Source: an uncultured Oscillospiraceae bacterium
GTDB taxonomy: Bacteria > Bacillota > Clostridia > Oscillospirales > Acutalibacteraceae
NCBI GenBank assembly: GCA_900550315.1
Contig: URRK01000070.1
Coordinates: forward strand, 1-7,924
Length of the DNA stretch: 7,924 nt
Direction of reading: 5' to 3'
In this document: positions 1 to 6,790 of the stretch, in pieces
Layout of the letters: every line of letters begins with the position of its first letter
Position numbering within the stretch: the first letter of the stretch is position 1
Program-made: the position numbers and the translations under genes
The notes under the pieces: generated by a model
Databases searched by the model: none
What the model saw: the letters and a program-made list of their open reading frames with translations, nothing else
Told to the model about the DNA's origin: nothing

Positions 1-120
1 AATGCCGCACAGCGCCGGCCGCCACACCGTTTTGCAAAGCTTTAACCGCAAGGCCTCACGGCGCTTTTGTAAGGGCCTGAACCGGCAAAATAACCGGCAG
101 CTAAAATATTTTTATTTTAA
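1..120. other. Left-edge intergenic sequence, no supported gene
   Basis: Nothing here can be supported as a gene. One plus-strand frame is open from the edge and stops with TGA at 78-80 (25 codons), and a minus-strand frame is open toward the edge without a convincing start codon or ribosome binding site. Either could be the tip of a neighbouring gene, but neither shows recognisable protein motifs. A longer plus-strand frame (2-400) runs through the terminator at 121-157 and into the antisense of the permease gene, so it is a chance reading frame. Confidence 0.4.
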
Positions 121-157
121 GCAAAACCCCGCCCGTACAAGAAACACGGGCGGGGTT
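121..157 (-). terminator. Rho-independent terminator of the GntR-ABC operon
   Basis: A perfect 12-bp inverted repeat (arms 125-136 and 146-157, loop of 9 nt) rich in G and C. Read on the minus strand, the stem ends in GGGGTT and continues as TTGCTT and an A/T-rich tract, so the U-tract is on the minus-strand side. On the plus strand the hairpin is followed by CATTGGG, without a U-run. It therefore most likely ends the minus-strand operon, about 160 nt after the permease stop codon. Confidence 0.82.
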
Positions 158-314
158 CATTGGGAATATATAGGCCGGTTTTACCGGCCGCTGTGCGATT
201 TGACCAATAAAACCGGCCACCGTACCAAAGCTGGCGGGTGCCTGCCGTTGTACCATTCGGTCGGCGGGGCGGCGTCCTACGGTTTGGCCCGTTTTATTGA
301 AACGGGTGCCGGTG
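158..314. other. 3' untranslated stretch between permease gene and terminator
   Basis: No coding frame is supported. It holds two small hairpins: a 7-bp stem with a TTT loop at 173-189 (GGCCGGT/ACCGGCC), and a 7-bp stem with a 5-nt loop at 288-306 (CCCGTTT/AAACGGG). Neither is followed by a U-run on either strand, so they are better seen as 3'-UTR structures than as terminators. Confidence 0.4.
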
Positions 315-2477
315 TTATTCCTTGTTTTGCAAAAACTGCTTTGGCAGAGCGTTTAAATTCAACTCTTCCACCGGCAATATCAAGGTGTAATCGGCCTTAA
401 ATTCTGCATTTTCCCTTGCGGGGGTATTGAGCATAACCTGCACAAAATAGTAGCTTTCATTAAGCCTTGGTGCACGGTTGGCTGCGCTGCTTAGGCAGTA
501 TTTTAACGTTTCGGCCGCGCTCGTGCGCGTGGCGGCGATAAGCTCCTGCCCGTAGTAGGCCGTTTGGCCACTTTGCCCGCCTTTCGTACCGGCCATATAC
601 GCGGCAATGGTAATGTTTCCGGTTTGGCCGGCAAACTCGCTGTTAGCCAGTTTTAAAAGGTCGGCCCGGTCTTTTTCCTGCGCTTTGTAAGCAAGGTTGT
701 AAAAGCTTTGGCAGGTGTTTGGAAAAAGCTCCTCAAACACCGGGTAATTAACTGTGTAAACCCGGCCGTTAATAACGGCGTTACAGCTAATTTCCAGCGC
801 ACTTTCCTCCTGCTGCTGCACCTGCTGAATGTAAGCGGTAAGGTTCACCGTTTGCAGCTCCGTTTTGTAAGCCGCAAACAGCTCGGTTTTGCTTTGCTCG
901 GGCAGCACGGCGGTAGAATAGCGCCCCACAGAGCTGTAGATCCGAATGGTATTTTGAATTTCGGGCAATGGCTGCTGCCACAGCTTTTGGTAGCTGCTGT
1001 TTTTTAAGGTAAGGGCGTTAAACTGCTTGGCTTGCTCGGCCGTTAGGATTAAATGGCGGTAGGCCATTTGGCCGTTTGCTTTAATTTTAAAGGTAAAGGT
1101 GCTGGTTTTTTCGTTGTAAATTTTTTGGTAAATGGTTTCTAACAGCGGGCTTTTCTTTGTTTCCTCCACCGTTTTGCTTAAATTTTCGCTTACCAGCTTT
1201 AAAATTTCGGGGTCGGTAAACTCCAGCGCCTGTGCGCGCAGGGTCACGCTGTCGTCGGCGTAAAGCATTGCGCGCGTTGTTTCGTTAAAATTGCAAATAA
1301 ACGAAACGCTTTTTATTTGCTGTGCGGTTGGCGCAAAGTTTAAGGCCCGTTGGTAGGCGATTTTCATGGTAAAAATTAAAGCTACATTTAAAACCGCAAC
1401 CACTATTAGCCCGGGGGCCGATTTTAACAGCCCGCGCCACTTTTTGGTGGCGATCAGCTCGTAGCCAAAGTAAACCAGCAGCGCGGCCAAATAGCCCAAA
1501 ACATACCCCTGCGCGGCGCTTTTTTCGCTGCCTACCAGTGCCGCAGTTATGCTGCGGCAAACCAGCATACACGGCAGCATAGTAACCACAATTCTAAACA
1601 CCGTTTGCAGGCGCCGGCTTACGGCGGGGGTGCCGGCACTTTCGCTTTTGCGGCGGTTAAACAAAACGCAGCCCAACGCAACATAAAGGGCAGTTAACAA
1701 AGCGGTGTAAAGCACCTGCGCTGTTTGCAGAGTGTTAAAGTTTAAGATCGAAAGGCCGTTGCCGTTAAATACCCGCAAAATGCTTGCGGGTATTGAAAAC
1801 ACCAGGTTAATATCGGGCGCAAAAAGCCCGGTGCTGTTTTGGTACACAAAGGGCAGCAAAGCGGCCGGCGTACTGCTAACAATATAAATGCAAAGGCGCG
1901 GCAAAAACAAAATAATTAACGCAACCGTAATGTTGGAAAAGGTGTTACCGGTAAGACTTACCGCCACGCCAATGGCCGCCAAAACCAAGGCAGAGGCCAG
2001 CAGCATATTACCCCCGTTATTTAAAATGCCGGCAGCGTCAATAATAATATATTTTTGGCAAAGCAGGCAGGCCAGCTGCGAAAGCCCAACGCTTACCGCG
2101 GCGCAAAGCACCACCCAAGCGGCCACCGCCGCCATAAAGCTAAAATAAAGGGCAGTGCGGGTATGCGGCAGGGCGTGGTAAAAATCGGAGCTGCTGCGCT
2201 TGTTTAAAAACCGAAACAAATAAAGCGAAAGCAGCGGCGTTACCGCACTGGGCAAAAACAACATGGGCCATTGCAGCTGCAGCACCCCTACGGTGCATTT
2301 AGCGGTCTCGGCGCCTTCTAACGCGGTGCGCTGCCAGCCTTCGGCCGTGCTAACTGCCTGTACAACCGGCATTGCAACGGCCGAAACCGCGTAAAGCGCC
2401 GCAAAAACAAGGCCCAAAACCGTTAGCTGAAAAAATCCCTCTAAAAACAATTTTTTGTTAAAAATCTGCTTTTTCAT
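315..2477 (-). CDS. ABC-2-type transporter permease with large C-terminal extracytoplasmic domain
   Basis: Predicted integral membrane subunit of an ABC transporter, 720 residues. By eye the first ~375 residues carry eight or nine hydrophobic segments (about 15-40, 70-92, 109-138, 158-176, 181-203, 251-273, 292-314, 324-345, 353-374). A hydrophilic loop at about 94-106 has the SSSDFYHALP-like stretch that is common in clostridial YtrC/YtrF-like permeases. Residues 375-720 are mostly polar and probably form one folded domain outside the membrane; the layout recalls DUF6449-type permeases, but I cannot verify that family. The ATG overlaps the ATPase stop codon (ATGA), and AGGAGGTG lies about 5 nt upstream, which fixes the start and suggests translational coupling. 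With the upstream ATPase it would form an exporter or a peptide/antibiotic-sensing transporter; the substrate cannot be read from sequence. Confidence 0.88.
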   Translation of the reverse strand: MKKQIFNKKLFLEGFFQLTVLGLVFAALYAVSAVAMPVVQAVSTAEGWQRTALEGAETAKCTVGVLQLQWPMLFLPSAVTPLLSLYLFRFLNKRSSSDFYHALPHTRTALYFSFMAAVAAWVVLCAAVSVGLSQLACLLCQKYIIIDAAGILNNGGNMLLASALVLAAIGVAVSLTGNTFSNITVALIILFLPRLCIYIVSSTPAALLPFVYQNSTGLFAPDINLVFSIPASILRVFNGNGLSILNFNTLQTAQVLYTALLTALYVALGCVLFNRRKSESAGTPAVSRRLQTVFRIVVTMLPCMLVCRSITAALVGSEKSAAQGYVLGYLAALLVYFGYELIATKKWRGLLKSAPGLIVVAVLNVALIFTMKIAYQRALNFAPTAQQIKSVSFICNFNETTRAMLYADDSVTLRAQALEFTDPEILKLVSENLSKTVEETKKSPLLETIYQKIYNEKTSTFTFKIKANGQMAYRHLILTAEQAKQFNALTLKNSSYQKLWQQPLPEIQNTIRIYSSVGRYSTAVLPEQSKTELFAAYKTELQTVNLTAYIQQVQQQEESALEISCNAVINGRVYTVNYPVFEELFPNTCQSFYNLAYKAQEKDRADLLKLANSEFAGQTGNITIAAYMAGTKGGQSGQTAYYGQELIAATRTSAAETLKYCLSSAANRAPRLNESYYFVQVMLNTPARENAEFKADYTLILPVEELNLNALPKQFLQNKE

Positions 2478-3373
2478 GCCTGCACCTCCTGCCCAAAAAC
2501 ATAGCCCAAGGCTTCCATTTCGTAGGTAAAAACTTCCTCCAGCGTTAGGGGCAGCACATCTAAAATTATAGGCTGCATTCGGCGAATCTTCGCTACCGTT
2601 TCCTCCCGATTGCCCTTAACAATTAGGTTGGCAACCGAGCCCTGCTTTTGAAAGCGTATGATTTCAATATTGTTAAAATCCGAGCGGTCAAAGGTGTGAT
2701 CAAACGCCACTTGAATTTTGTACCGCGTGGTTTTTAAATGGTCCACTTCATTTTGCAGCACTAAGCCGCCCTTGTGCAGCAGCGCCAGCGAATCGCAAAG
2801 GTCCTCTAATTCCCGCAGGGAATGTGAGGTTACAATGGCGGTGGCGCCCTGCAAGGTATCCTCCCCTATTAAATTTTTAACATAGCTGCGCATTACCGGA
2901 TCCAGCCCGTCAAAGGTCTCATCAAAAAATAAATAATCCGGCCGGCTGGCAAGGGCCAAAATAATGGCGGCCTGGCGGCGCATACCCTTAGAAAAACCGG
3001 TTACCGGCTTTTTCGGGTCCAGCCCAAAATCTTTTATTAAGCTATTGTACCGCGCTACCTCAAATTTTGGAAACAAGCGGCGGTATAAATCGCGCATACG
3101 GTTTAAGGTGCAGCTGCCCAAGAAAAACAGCTCATCCGGTACATAGGCAATTTTGGCTTTCACGGCCGGGTTTTCCCAAACCGGCTGCCCCTGTACCGCA
3201 ATGGTGCCGGCGTCGGGTTTGTAAACCCCGGCTACGCAGCGCAAAAAGGTAGATTTACCGGCGCCGTTAGAGCCTACCATGCCGTAAACGCAACCGCTTT
3301 GAATCCTGCAGGTAATTTGGTCTAACGCCGTAAAATTTCCAAAACGCTTGCTAACATTTGTTGCAGTGATCAT
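2474..3373 (-). CDS. ABC transporter ATP-binding protein (YtrB-like)
   Basis: Cytoplasmic ATPase subunit, 299 residues. Visible motifs are Walker A GSNGAGKST (34-42), an FSKGMRRQ signature (127-134) in place of the usual LSGGQ, Walker B YLFFDE (147-152), D-loop FDGLD (154-158) and an H-loop histidine in TSHS (H184). The AYVPDE stretch (76-81) sits where a Q-loop glutamine is normally found; this and the KGM signature are typical of the YtrB branch of ABC-2 exporters. About 80 residues after the nucleotide-binding core form a C-terminal extension of unclear role. ATG follows the GntR stop after one nucleotide and is preceded by GGAGGAG, so it is the second gene of the operon. It should power the permease downstream. 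Substrate unknown. Confidence 0.94.
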   Translation of the reverse strand: MITATNVSKRFGNFTALDQITCRIQSGCVYGMVGSNGAGKSTFLRCVAGVYKPDAGTIAVQGQPVWENPAVKAKIAYVPDELFFLGSCTLNRMRDLYRRLFPKFEVARYNSLIKDFGLDPKKPVTGFSKGMRRQAAIILALASRPDYLFFDETFDGLDPVMRSYVKNLIGEDTLQGATAIVTSHSLRELEDLCDSLALLHKGGLVLQNEVDHLKTTRYKIQVAFDHTFDRSDFNNIEIIRFQKQGSVANLIVKGNREETVAKIRRMQPIILDVLPLTLEEVFTYEMEALGYVFGQEVQA

Positions 3374-3374
3374 T

Positions 3375-3773
3375 TTACTGCTCCTCCTTTTTCAAGGTAA
3401 ACTTGCTCGGTTTCCCGTAGGCGGCCTTTACGCAGTCAATTAGCTCCTGCTCGGCTACGCCGGCCAGCCGCATTTGCCCAAACAGCCCAAACAGCTCATG
3501 CATTTTTTCGTGATTTTCCTGCTGCAGCAGGGCGCGGGCATTCTCGCAAACAAAGTAGCCCTTACCGGGCACCGCTTTAATCAGCCCGGCCGTGTTCAGC
3601 TCGTTATACGCCCGCAACACGGTGCACGGGTTAATGGTGTGCTCAAACGCAATGCCGCGTACCGAGGCCATTTGTGCCCCCGGACATAACACGCCGCTTA
3701 AAATAAACCGCTTGGTTTGCTCTACAATCTGCTCGTATACCGGTATGCGGGAGAGGGAATCGATTTGATACAT
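3375..3773 (-). CDS. GntR family transcriptional regulator, short YtrA type
   Basis: DNA-binding repressor of 132 residues. Residues about 8-76 form the GntR winged helix: IPVYEQIVEQTKRFILSG opens it, a recognition helix follows around TINPCTVLRAYNELNTAG, and the wing ends in PGKGYFV. Only some 55 residues follow, mostly helical, as in the YtrA subfamily, which lacks the large effector domains of FadR or HutC. I chose ATG at 3773 because GGAG lies 8 nt upstream; a GTG at 3782 in frame overlaps that ribosome binding site and is unlikely. It leads the operon and probably represses it through the palindrome at 3803-3816, released by cell-envelope stress or a transporter substrate as in ytr systems (inference). 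Confidence 0.92.
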   Translation of the reverse strand: MYQIDSLSRIPVYEQIVEQTKRFILSGVLCPGAQMASVRGIAFEHTINPCTVLRAYNELNTAGLIKAVPGKGYFVCENARALLQQENHEKMHELFGLFGQMRLAGVAEQELIDCVKAAYGKPSKFTLKKEEQ

Positions 3774-3802
3774 CCGTGTCACTCCGTTTCAACTGTTGTA
3801 TC

Positions 3803-3816
3803 TGTGTTGCAACACA
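3803..3816. promoter_or_regulatory. Likely operator of the GntR/YtrA-type repressor
   Basis: TGTGTTGCAACACA is a perfect 14-bp palindrome beginning 3 bp downstream of the -10 box of the operon promoter, so it covers the expected transcription start. Dimeric GntR proteins bind such inverted repeats, and this position would block initiation. A second, shorter symmetric element, CAACTGTTG (3790-3798), lies in the leader and shares the GTTG/CAAC half-sites. Binding by the adjacent repressor is inferred from position and symmetry. Confidence 0.7.
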
Positions 3817-3819
3817 CGC

Positions 3820-3848
3820 GTTATATCACACCCCTCCCCCAATGTCAA
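3820..3848 (-). promoter_or_regulatory. Sigma-A promoter of the GntR-ABC operon
   Basis: On the minus strand: -35 TTGACA (plus coordinates 3843-3848, perfect), a 17-bp spacer, and -10 TATAAC (3820-3825, five of six). The spacer is unusually G-rich. The transcript would start around 3810-3813, about 40 nt before the GntR start codon. This is the best promoter match in the window, which makes tight repression by the overlapping palindrome plausible. Confidence 0.85.
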
Positions 3849-3849
3849 C

Positions 3850-4108
3850 CCCTCAATTTTAAAGTTTTTATTTTTAGGGCAAAGCTATTTTTGGCGGCGG
3901 TGCTTTTTACCCGTTTTTAAGGGGCCAAAAGCCGCTTCATTTGCAAGCCAAACCCCCGCGCAAAGCCAACAAATACTCGCAACCGGCGCGGCGCCGCGCC
4001 AATGAAAACCAGTGATAATAAAGCCTTAGCAAACCGCGGACAAAACTTAAAAATTCGCCGTTTAAACAGGGTGTTTGTAAACCATTTATGAAGTTTTGCC
4101 GGCAGGCA
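3850..4108. other. Divergent intergenic region with a 16-bp GC palindrome, no supported gene
   Basis: No convincing gene: the short open frames lack ribosome binding sites and recognisable motifs. It contains a perfect 16-bp palindrome, GGCGCGGCGCCGCGCC (3985-4000), with no U-run on either side. Directly next to it is a segment (3998-4037) that is a diverged copy of sequence at 7332-7370. The A/T-rich flank at 4040-4090 shows no further structure that I can support. Confidence 0.5.
3998..4037. repeat. Diverged dispersed repeat, copy 1
   Basis: AAAGCCTTAGCAAACCGC (4020-4037) matches AAAGCCTTAGAAAACCAC (7353-7370) at 16 of 18 positions. GAAAACCAGTGATAAT (4004-4019) matches GAAAACCACTAATAAT (7362-7377) at 14 of 16. 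The order of the two modules differs between the copies. The other copy lies on the presumed mobile-element side of the junction at 7296. A genome-wide intergenic repeat or an old integration scar are both possible; coincidence cannot be excluded. Confidence 0.4.
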
Positions 4109-4137
4109 TTGCAAAATAAAAATGGTTGTGGTACAAT
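4109..4137 (+). promoter_or_regulatory. Promoter of the FAD-dependent oxidoreductase gene
   Basis: TTGCAA (4109-4114), a 17-bp spacer, then TACAAT (4132-4137). The -35 matches four of six and the -10 five of six consensus positions. Transcription would begin near 4144, giving a leader of about 90 nt before the ATG at 4235. Confidence 0.68.
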
Positions 4138-4150
4138 TGTTTTGTTATTG

Positions 4151-4206
4151 TGTGCGTTTTGGTAACGCATACGCTATTGCGTGCGCGGGCGCCCGGGCGG
4201 GCTGCA
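4151..4206 (+). promoter_or_regulatory. Structured 5' leader with competing hairpins
   Basis: TGCGTT (4153-4158) can pair with AACGCA (4164-4169). The same ACGCA (4165-4169) can instead pair with TGCGT at 4178-4182, so the two hairpins exclude each other. They are followed by the 10-bp palindrome CGGGCGCCCG (4186-4195). There is no U-run, so it is not a simple attenuator; effects on translation or mRNA stability are possible. I recognise no known riboswitch class. Confidence 0.35.
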
Positions 4207-4234
4207 GTGTGCGAAATTAAAGGGGTTTATTACA

Positions 4235-5638
4235 ATGCAAAAGGATCTTATTATTGTTGGCGCCGGCCCTGCCGGCATTTTTACTGCCTTAGAACTGATT
4301 CGCCGGGGCAGCCAAAAATCTATTGTAATTGTAGAAAAAGGGCAATCGATTGAAAATCGGCATTGCCCGAAAGCCAAAACAAAAAAATGTGTAAACTGCA
4401 AGCCGTTTTGCCACATTACAACCGGGTTTTCGGGTGCCGGCGCTTTTTCCGACGGCAAGCTTTCCCTTAGCTGCCAGGTTGGGGGCGATCTACCCAACCT
4501 GATTGGGGAGGACACCGCACAGGACACCATTGATTACACCGACAAAATCTACTTGGAATTTGGGGCCGATACTCACATTGAAGGCATTGGCAACGATGAC
4601 GCGGTTAAAGAAATTCGCAAACGCGCCATTCAGGCCGGCCTGCGGTTGGTAGATTGCCCCATTCGCCACTTAGGCACCGAAAAGGCGCAGGATTTGTACC
4701 TTAGAATTGAGCAGTACCTGCAGCGGAACGGGGTAGAAATGCTGTTTGGGCACGAATGTACCGAGCTATTGCTTGAAAACGAGACCTGCAAGGGCGTTGT
4801 GGTAGAAAACGGCAAGCAGAGCTTTGAAATTTTAGGCAAAAATGTTGTGGTTGCAACCGGCCGCCGCGGCGCCGATTGGCTGGAAAAGCTTTGCGCCGAG
4901 CATGGCATTGCACACCAGCCCGGCACGGTAGATATTGGCGTGCGGGTAGAGGTTCGCAACGAAATTATGGAAAAGGTAAACAAGGTGTTGTACGAATCTA
5001 AACTAATTGGCTACCCCAAACCCTTTAAAAACAAGGTTCGCACCTTTTGCCAAAATCCCGGCGGTTTTGTAAGCCAGGAGAATTACGACAACGATTTAGC
5101 CGTTGTAAACGGGCACTCTTACAAGGAACTAAAATCGAACAACACCAATTTGGCCATTTTATGCTCGCACAATTTTAACGAGCCGTTTAACCAGCCCATT
5201 GAATACGCCCAAAAGGTTGGCGAGCTAACCAATATGCTGGGTGCCGGGCACATTTTAGTGCAGCGCTACGGCGATATTTTAGACGGTAAACGCACCTGGC
5301 AAAAGGAACTGGCGCAGTCGAACCTGAAGCCCACCCTGCCAGATGCCGTTGCGGGCGACATTACCGCCGCCATGCCCTACCGCTCTATGATGAACATTAT
5401 TAACTTTATTCAGGCTATGGACCATGTTGTGCCCGGATTTGCCTCGGTAGAAACGCTGCTTTACGCGCCGGAGCTTAAATTTTACAGCAACCGCGTTAAA
5501 ATGGACGCCGACTTTAACACCAACATTCGCGGGCTGCACTGTTTGGGCGATTCCAGCGGTTGGACCCGCGGCTTAATGATGGCCTCGGCCATGGGCGTGT
5601 TAATGGGTCAAAAGCTGTTAAAGGCCGAGCAGCTATAA
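4235..5638 (+). CDS. FAD-dependent oxidoreductase/dehydrogenase, COG2509-like
   Basis: Predicted cytoplasmic flavoprotein, 467 residues. The N-terminus has the Rossmann dinucleotide-binding motif VGAGPAG (8-14), with the acidic residue that usually holds the ribose at E34 (VIVEKG). A second FAD-contact motif, GDSSGWTRGLMMASAMG, begins at 438. Between them is GFSGAGAFSDGKLSL (64-78), characteristic of COG2509 proteins, preceded by four cysteines: C44, C52, C55 and C59 (C-x7-C-x2-C-x3-C), possibly a metal or Fe-S site. The substrate is unknown for the family. ATG at 4235 is preceded by AAAGGGG with a 9-nt gap; an in-frame GTG at 4181 lies inside the GC-rich leader hairpins and lacks a good site. 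It has its own promoter and terminator, so it appears monocistronic. Confidence 0.9.
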   Translation: MQKDLIIVGAGPAGIFTALELIRRGSQKSIVIVEKGQSIENRHCPKAKTKKCVNCKPFCHITTGFSGAGAFSDGKLSLSCQVGGDLPNLIGEDTAQDTIDYTDKIYLEFGADTHIEGIGNDDAVKEIRKRAIQAGLRLVDCPIRHLGTEKAQDLYLRIEQYLQRNGVEMLFGHECTELLLENETCKGVVVENGKQSFEILGKNVVVATGRRGADWLEKLCAEHGIAHQPGTVDIGVRVEVRNEIMEKVNKVLYESKLIGYPKPFKNKVRTFCQNPGGFVSQENYDNDLAVVNGHSYKELKSNNTNLAILCSHNFNEPFNQPIEYAQKVGELTNMLGAGHILVQRYGDILDGKRTWQKELAQSNLKPTLPDAVAGDITAAMPYRSMMNIINFIQAMDHVVPGFASVETLLYAPELKFYSNRVKMDADFNTNIRGLHCLGDSSGWTRGLMMASAMGVLMGQKLLKAEQL

Positions 5639-5653
5639 GGCGCAGTTGCCTAT

Positions 5654-5683
5654 CTGCCGGCAGGGTGCCCGCCCTGCCGGCAG
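5654..5683 (+). repeat. Double palindrome hairpin after the oxidoreductase gene
   Basis: A perfect 12-bp inverted repeat (arms 5654-5665 and 5672-5683, loop TGCCCG). Each arm itself contains the 10-bp palindrome CTGCCGGCAG (5654-5663 and 5674-5683), so two identical palindromes stand in tandem. No U-run follows. It could protect the mRNA 3' end, bind a dimeric protein, or be a REP-like element. Confidence 0.6.
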
Positions 5684-5742
5684 CAATTGACGCTCCGCCG
5701 TCCTTTTTAGACTCAAGTCACCCTAAAAGCGCCCTTATTTTT

Positions 5743-5770
5743 AGCCCCTGCCGCCGGCAAGGGCTTTTTT
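5743..5770 (+). terminator. Rho-independent terminator of the oxidoreductase gene
   Basis: AGCCCCTGCC pairs with GGCAAGGGCT with one mismatch and a short GC loop, followed at once by six T (5765-5770). It lies about 105 nt after the stop codon and separates the oxidoreductase from the AraC-type regulator. Confidence 0.82.
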
Positions 5771-5800
5771 GCCCAAAAAATTAAAATGATTTTATAAGCC

Positions 5801-5829
5801 TTGCAATACAACAACGACCGTATTATAAT
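5801..5829 (+). promoter_or_regulatory. Promoter of the AraC-family regulator gene
   Basis: TTGCAA (5801-5806), a 17-bp spacer and a perfect TATAAT (5824-5829). The -35 hexamer is the same variant as in the oxidoreductase promoter. The leader is about 55 nt; the ribosome binding site is AGGGTGG, 7 nt before the ATG. Confidence 0.8.
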
Positions 5830-5891
5830 AGATAAAGCTGCTTTGGCTTTATTTTGGCCTGTATTTACAGTTTTGGGCAGGGTGGTTTTAC

Positions 5892-6692
5892 ATGATTTCT
5901 AATTTTAACATTAATTTATACTCCTGTTTTAACTTTACTTTTGATGAGGGCCACTCCTTCGAGGGGCACCGGCATCACGGGTTTGAGATGAATATTGTGC
6001 TTTCCGGCACCTTAGAAATTGCCTACGACAATTATGTTTTGCTTTTAAACGAGAATGACATTTTTTTAGGCGAACCGTTTGTTTTTCATCGCAACAAGTG
6101 CCTAAAAGCCCCAACTCACCTTATTGTTTTTCAGTTCGATTCTACCGACATTCCCCTTACCGGCGGGCCTTCGGCCTTTCGCCTTTCTAAAGAAAATTAC
6201 CAGCTGCTGCAAATTATTTTAAGCGAGCTTCAAAGCGCAAATTTTAATATGTACAGCCAAAATATTCCCCCCATTGTGGAGGAACTGTTTCGCCTAATGT
6301 TGTTTCGCCTGCTGCGAGAGGAAGCCAAACCCCGCTTTTCTCAAAGCCGGGAGGCAGCTTTGTACAACAACACCGTTGTTTTTATGAAGCAGCATTTAGC
6401 GAATAATTATTCTATTCAAGATTTTGCCAAGCTGTGCGGCGTTTGCACCACCACCTTAAAAAACGCCTTTCGCCGCTGCGCCGGCATGGGGGTAAATCGT
6501 TTTTTTAACGAGCTTAAAATTGACGAAGCCTGTCGGCTGCTGCAGCAGGGAGTTAGCGCCTACCAAGCCAGCGTACAGTTGGGATTTTCATCGCAGGCCT
6601 ATTTTTCGGCTGTTTTTAAAAGCGTAATTGGCCAAACCCCACGAGAATACCGGGTTAAAACCGCCCTTACCAGCAGTACCCCGGCTTTGTAA
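5892..6692 (+). CDS. AraC family transcriptional regulator
   Basis: DNA-binding regulator of 266 residues. The N-terminal ~90 residues look like a cupin sensor domain: a histidine cluster (EGHRHHGFEMNIVLSG, 24-39), the small beta-strand repeat LEIAYDNYVLLLNENDIFLGEP (41-62), and HLIVFQFD (76-83). A helical linker follows. The C-terminal ~100 residues form the two helix-turn-helix units: the first around 174-195 (SIQDFAKLCGVCTTTLKNAF), the second with the family signature GFSSQAYFSAVFKS...GQTPREYR (231-254). This arrangement is typical of regulators of carbohydrate uptake or use, but no sugar gene lies nearby and the inducer is unknown. It has its own promoter; no clear terminator is seen after it, so some readthrough into the next gene is possible. 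Confidence 0.93.
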   Translation: MISNFNINLYSCFNFTFDEGHSFEGHRHHGFEMNIVLSGTLEIAYDNYVLLLNENDIFLGEPFVFHRNKCLKAPTHLIVFQFDSTDIPLTGGPSAFRLSKENYQLLQIILSELQSANFNMYSQNIPPIVEELFRLMLFRLLREEAKPRFSQSREAALYNNTVVFMKQHLANNYSIQDFAKLCGVCTTTLKNAFRRCAGMGVNRFFNELKIDEACRLLQQGVSAYQASVQLGFSSQAYFSAVFKSVIGQTPREYRVKTALTSSTPAL

Positions 6693-6720
6693 AAACTTTT
6701 TAAACAATGCCTTTGTCTTG

Positions 6721-6749
6721 TTGATTTTTTAACAAATTTTGCCTATAAT
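6721..6749 (+). promoter_or_regulatory. Promoter of the zinc-ribbon membrane protein gene
   Basis: TTGATT (6721-6726), a 17-bp spacer and a perfect TATAAT (6744-6749). It lies in an A/T-rich gap of 98 bp after the AraC-type gene and about 40 nt ahead of the start codon. Confidence 0.75.
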
Positions 6750-6790
6750 ACTTTACAAAACAAAACTTAAAAAACAAAGGGGGATTTTTC

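Noticed and set aside
288..306. Small CCCGTTT hairpin as the operon terminator
   Set aside because: It lacks a U-run on the minus strand; the 12-bp hairpin at 125-157 fits much better.
2..400. A 132-codon plus-strand open frame at the left edge
   Set aside because: It crosses a strong terminator hairpin and runs antisense into the permease gene, with no recognisable motifs.
708..1007. Plus-strand open frame of 99 codons
   Set aside because: It is the antisense of the permease gene, with no ribosome binding site or motif.
3774..3782. GTG start of the GntR gene three codons upstream
   Set aside because: It overlaps the GGAG ribosome binding site that serves the ATG at 3773.
4181..4234. GTG start extending the oxidoreductase by 18 residues
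   Set aside because: It lies in the GC-rich leader hairpins with no good ribosome binding site, and the FAD motif starts properly right after the ATG at 4235, which has AAAGGGG upstream.
5654..5683. The 12-bp hairpin as the terminator of the oxidoreductase
   Set aside because: No U-run follows on either strand; a proper terminator is at 5743-5770.
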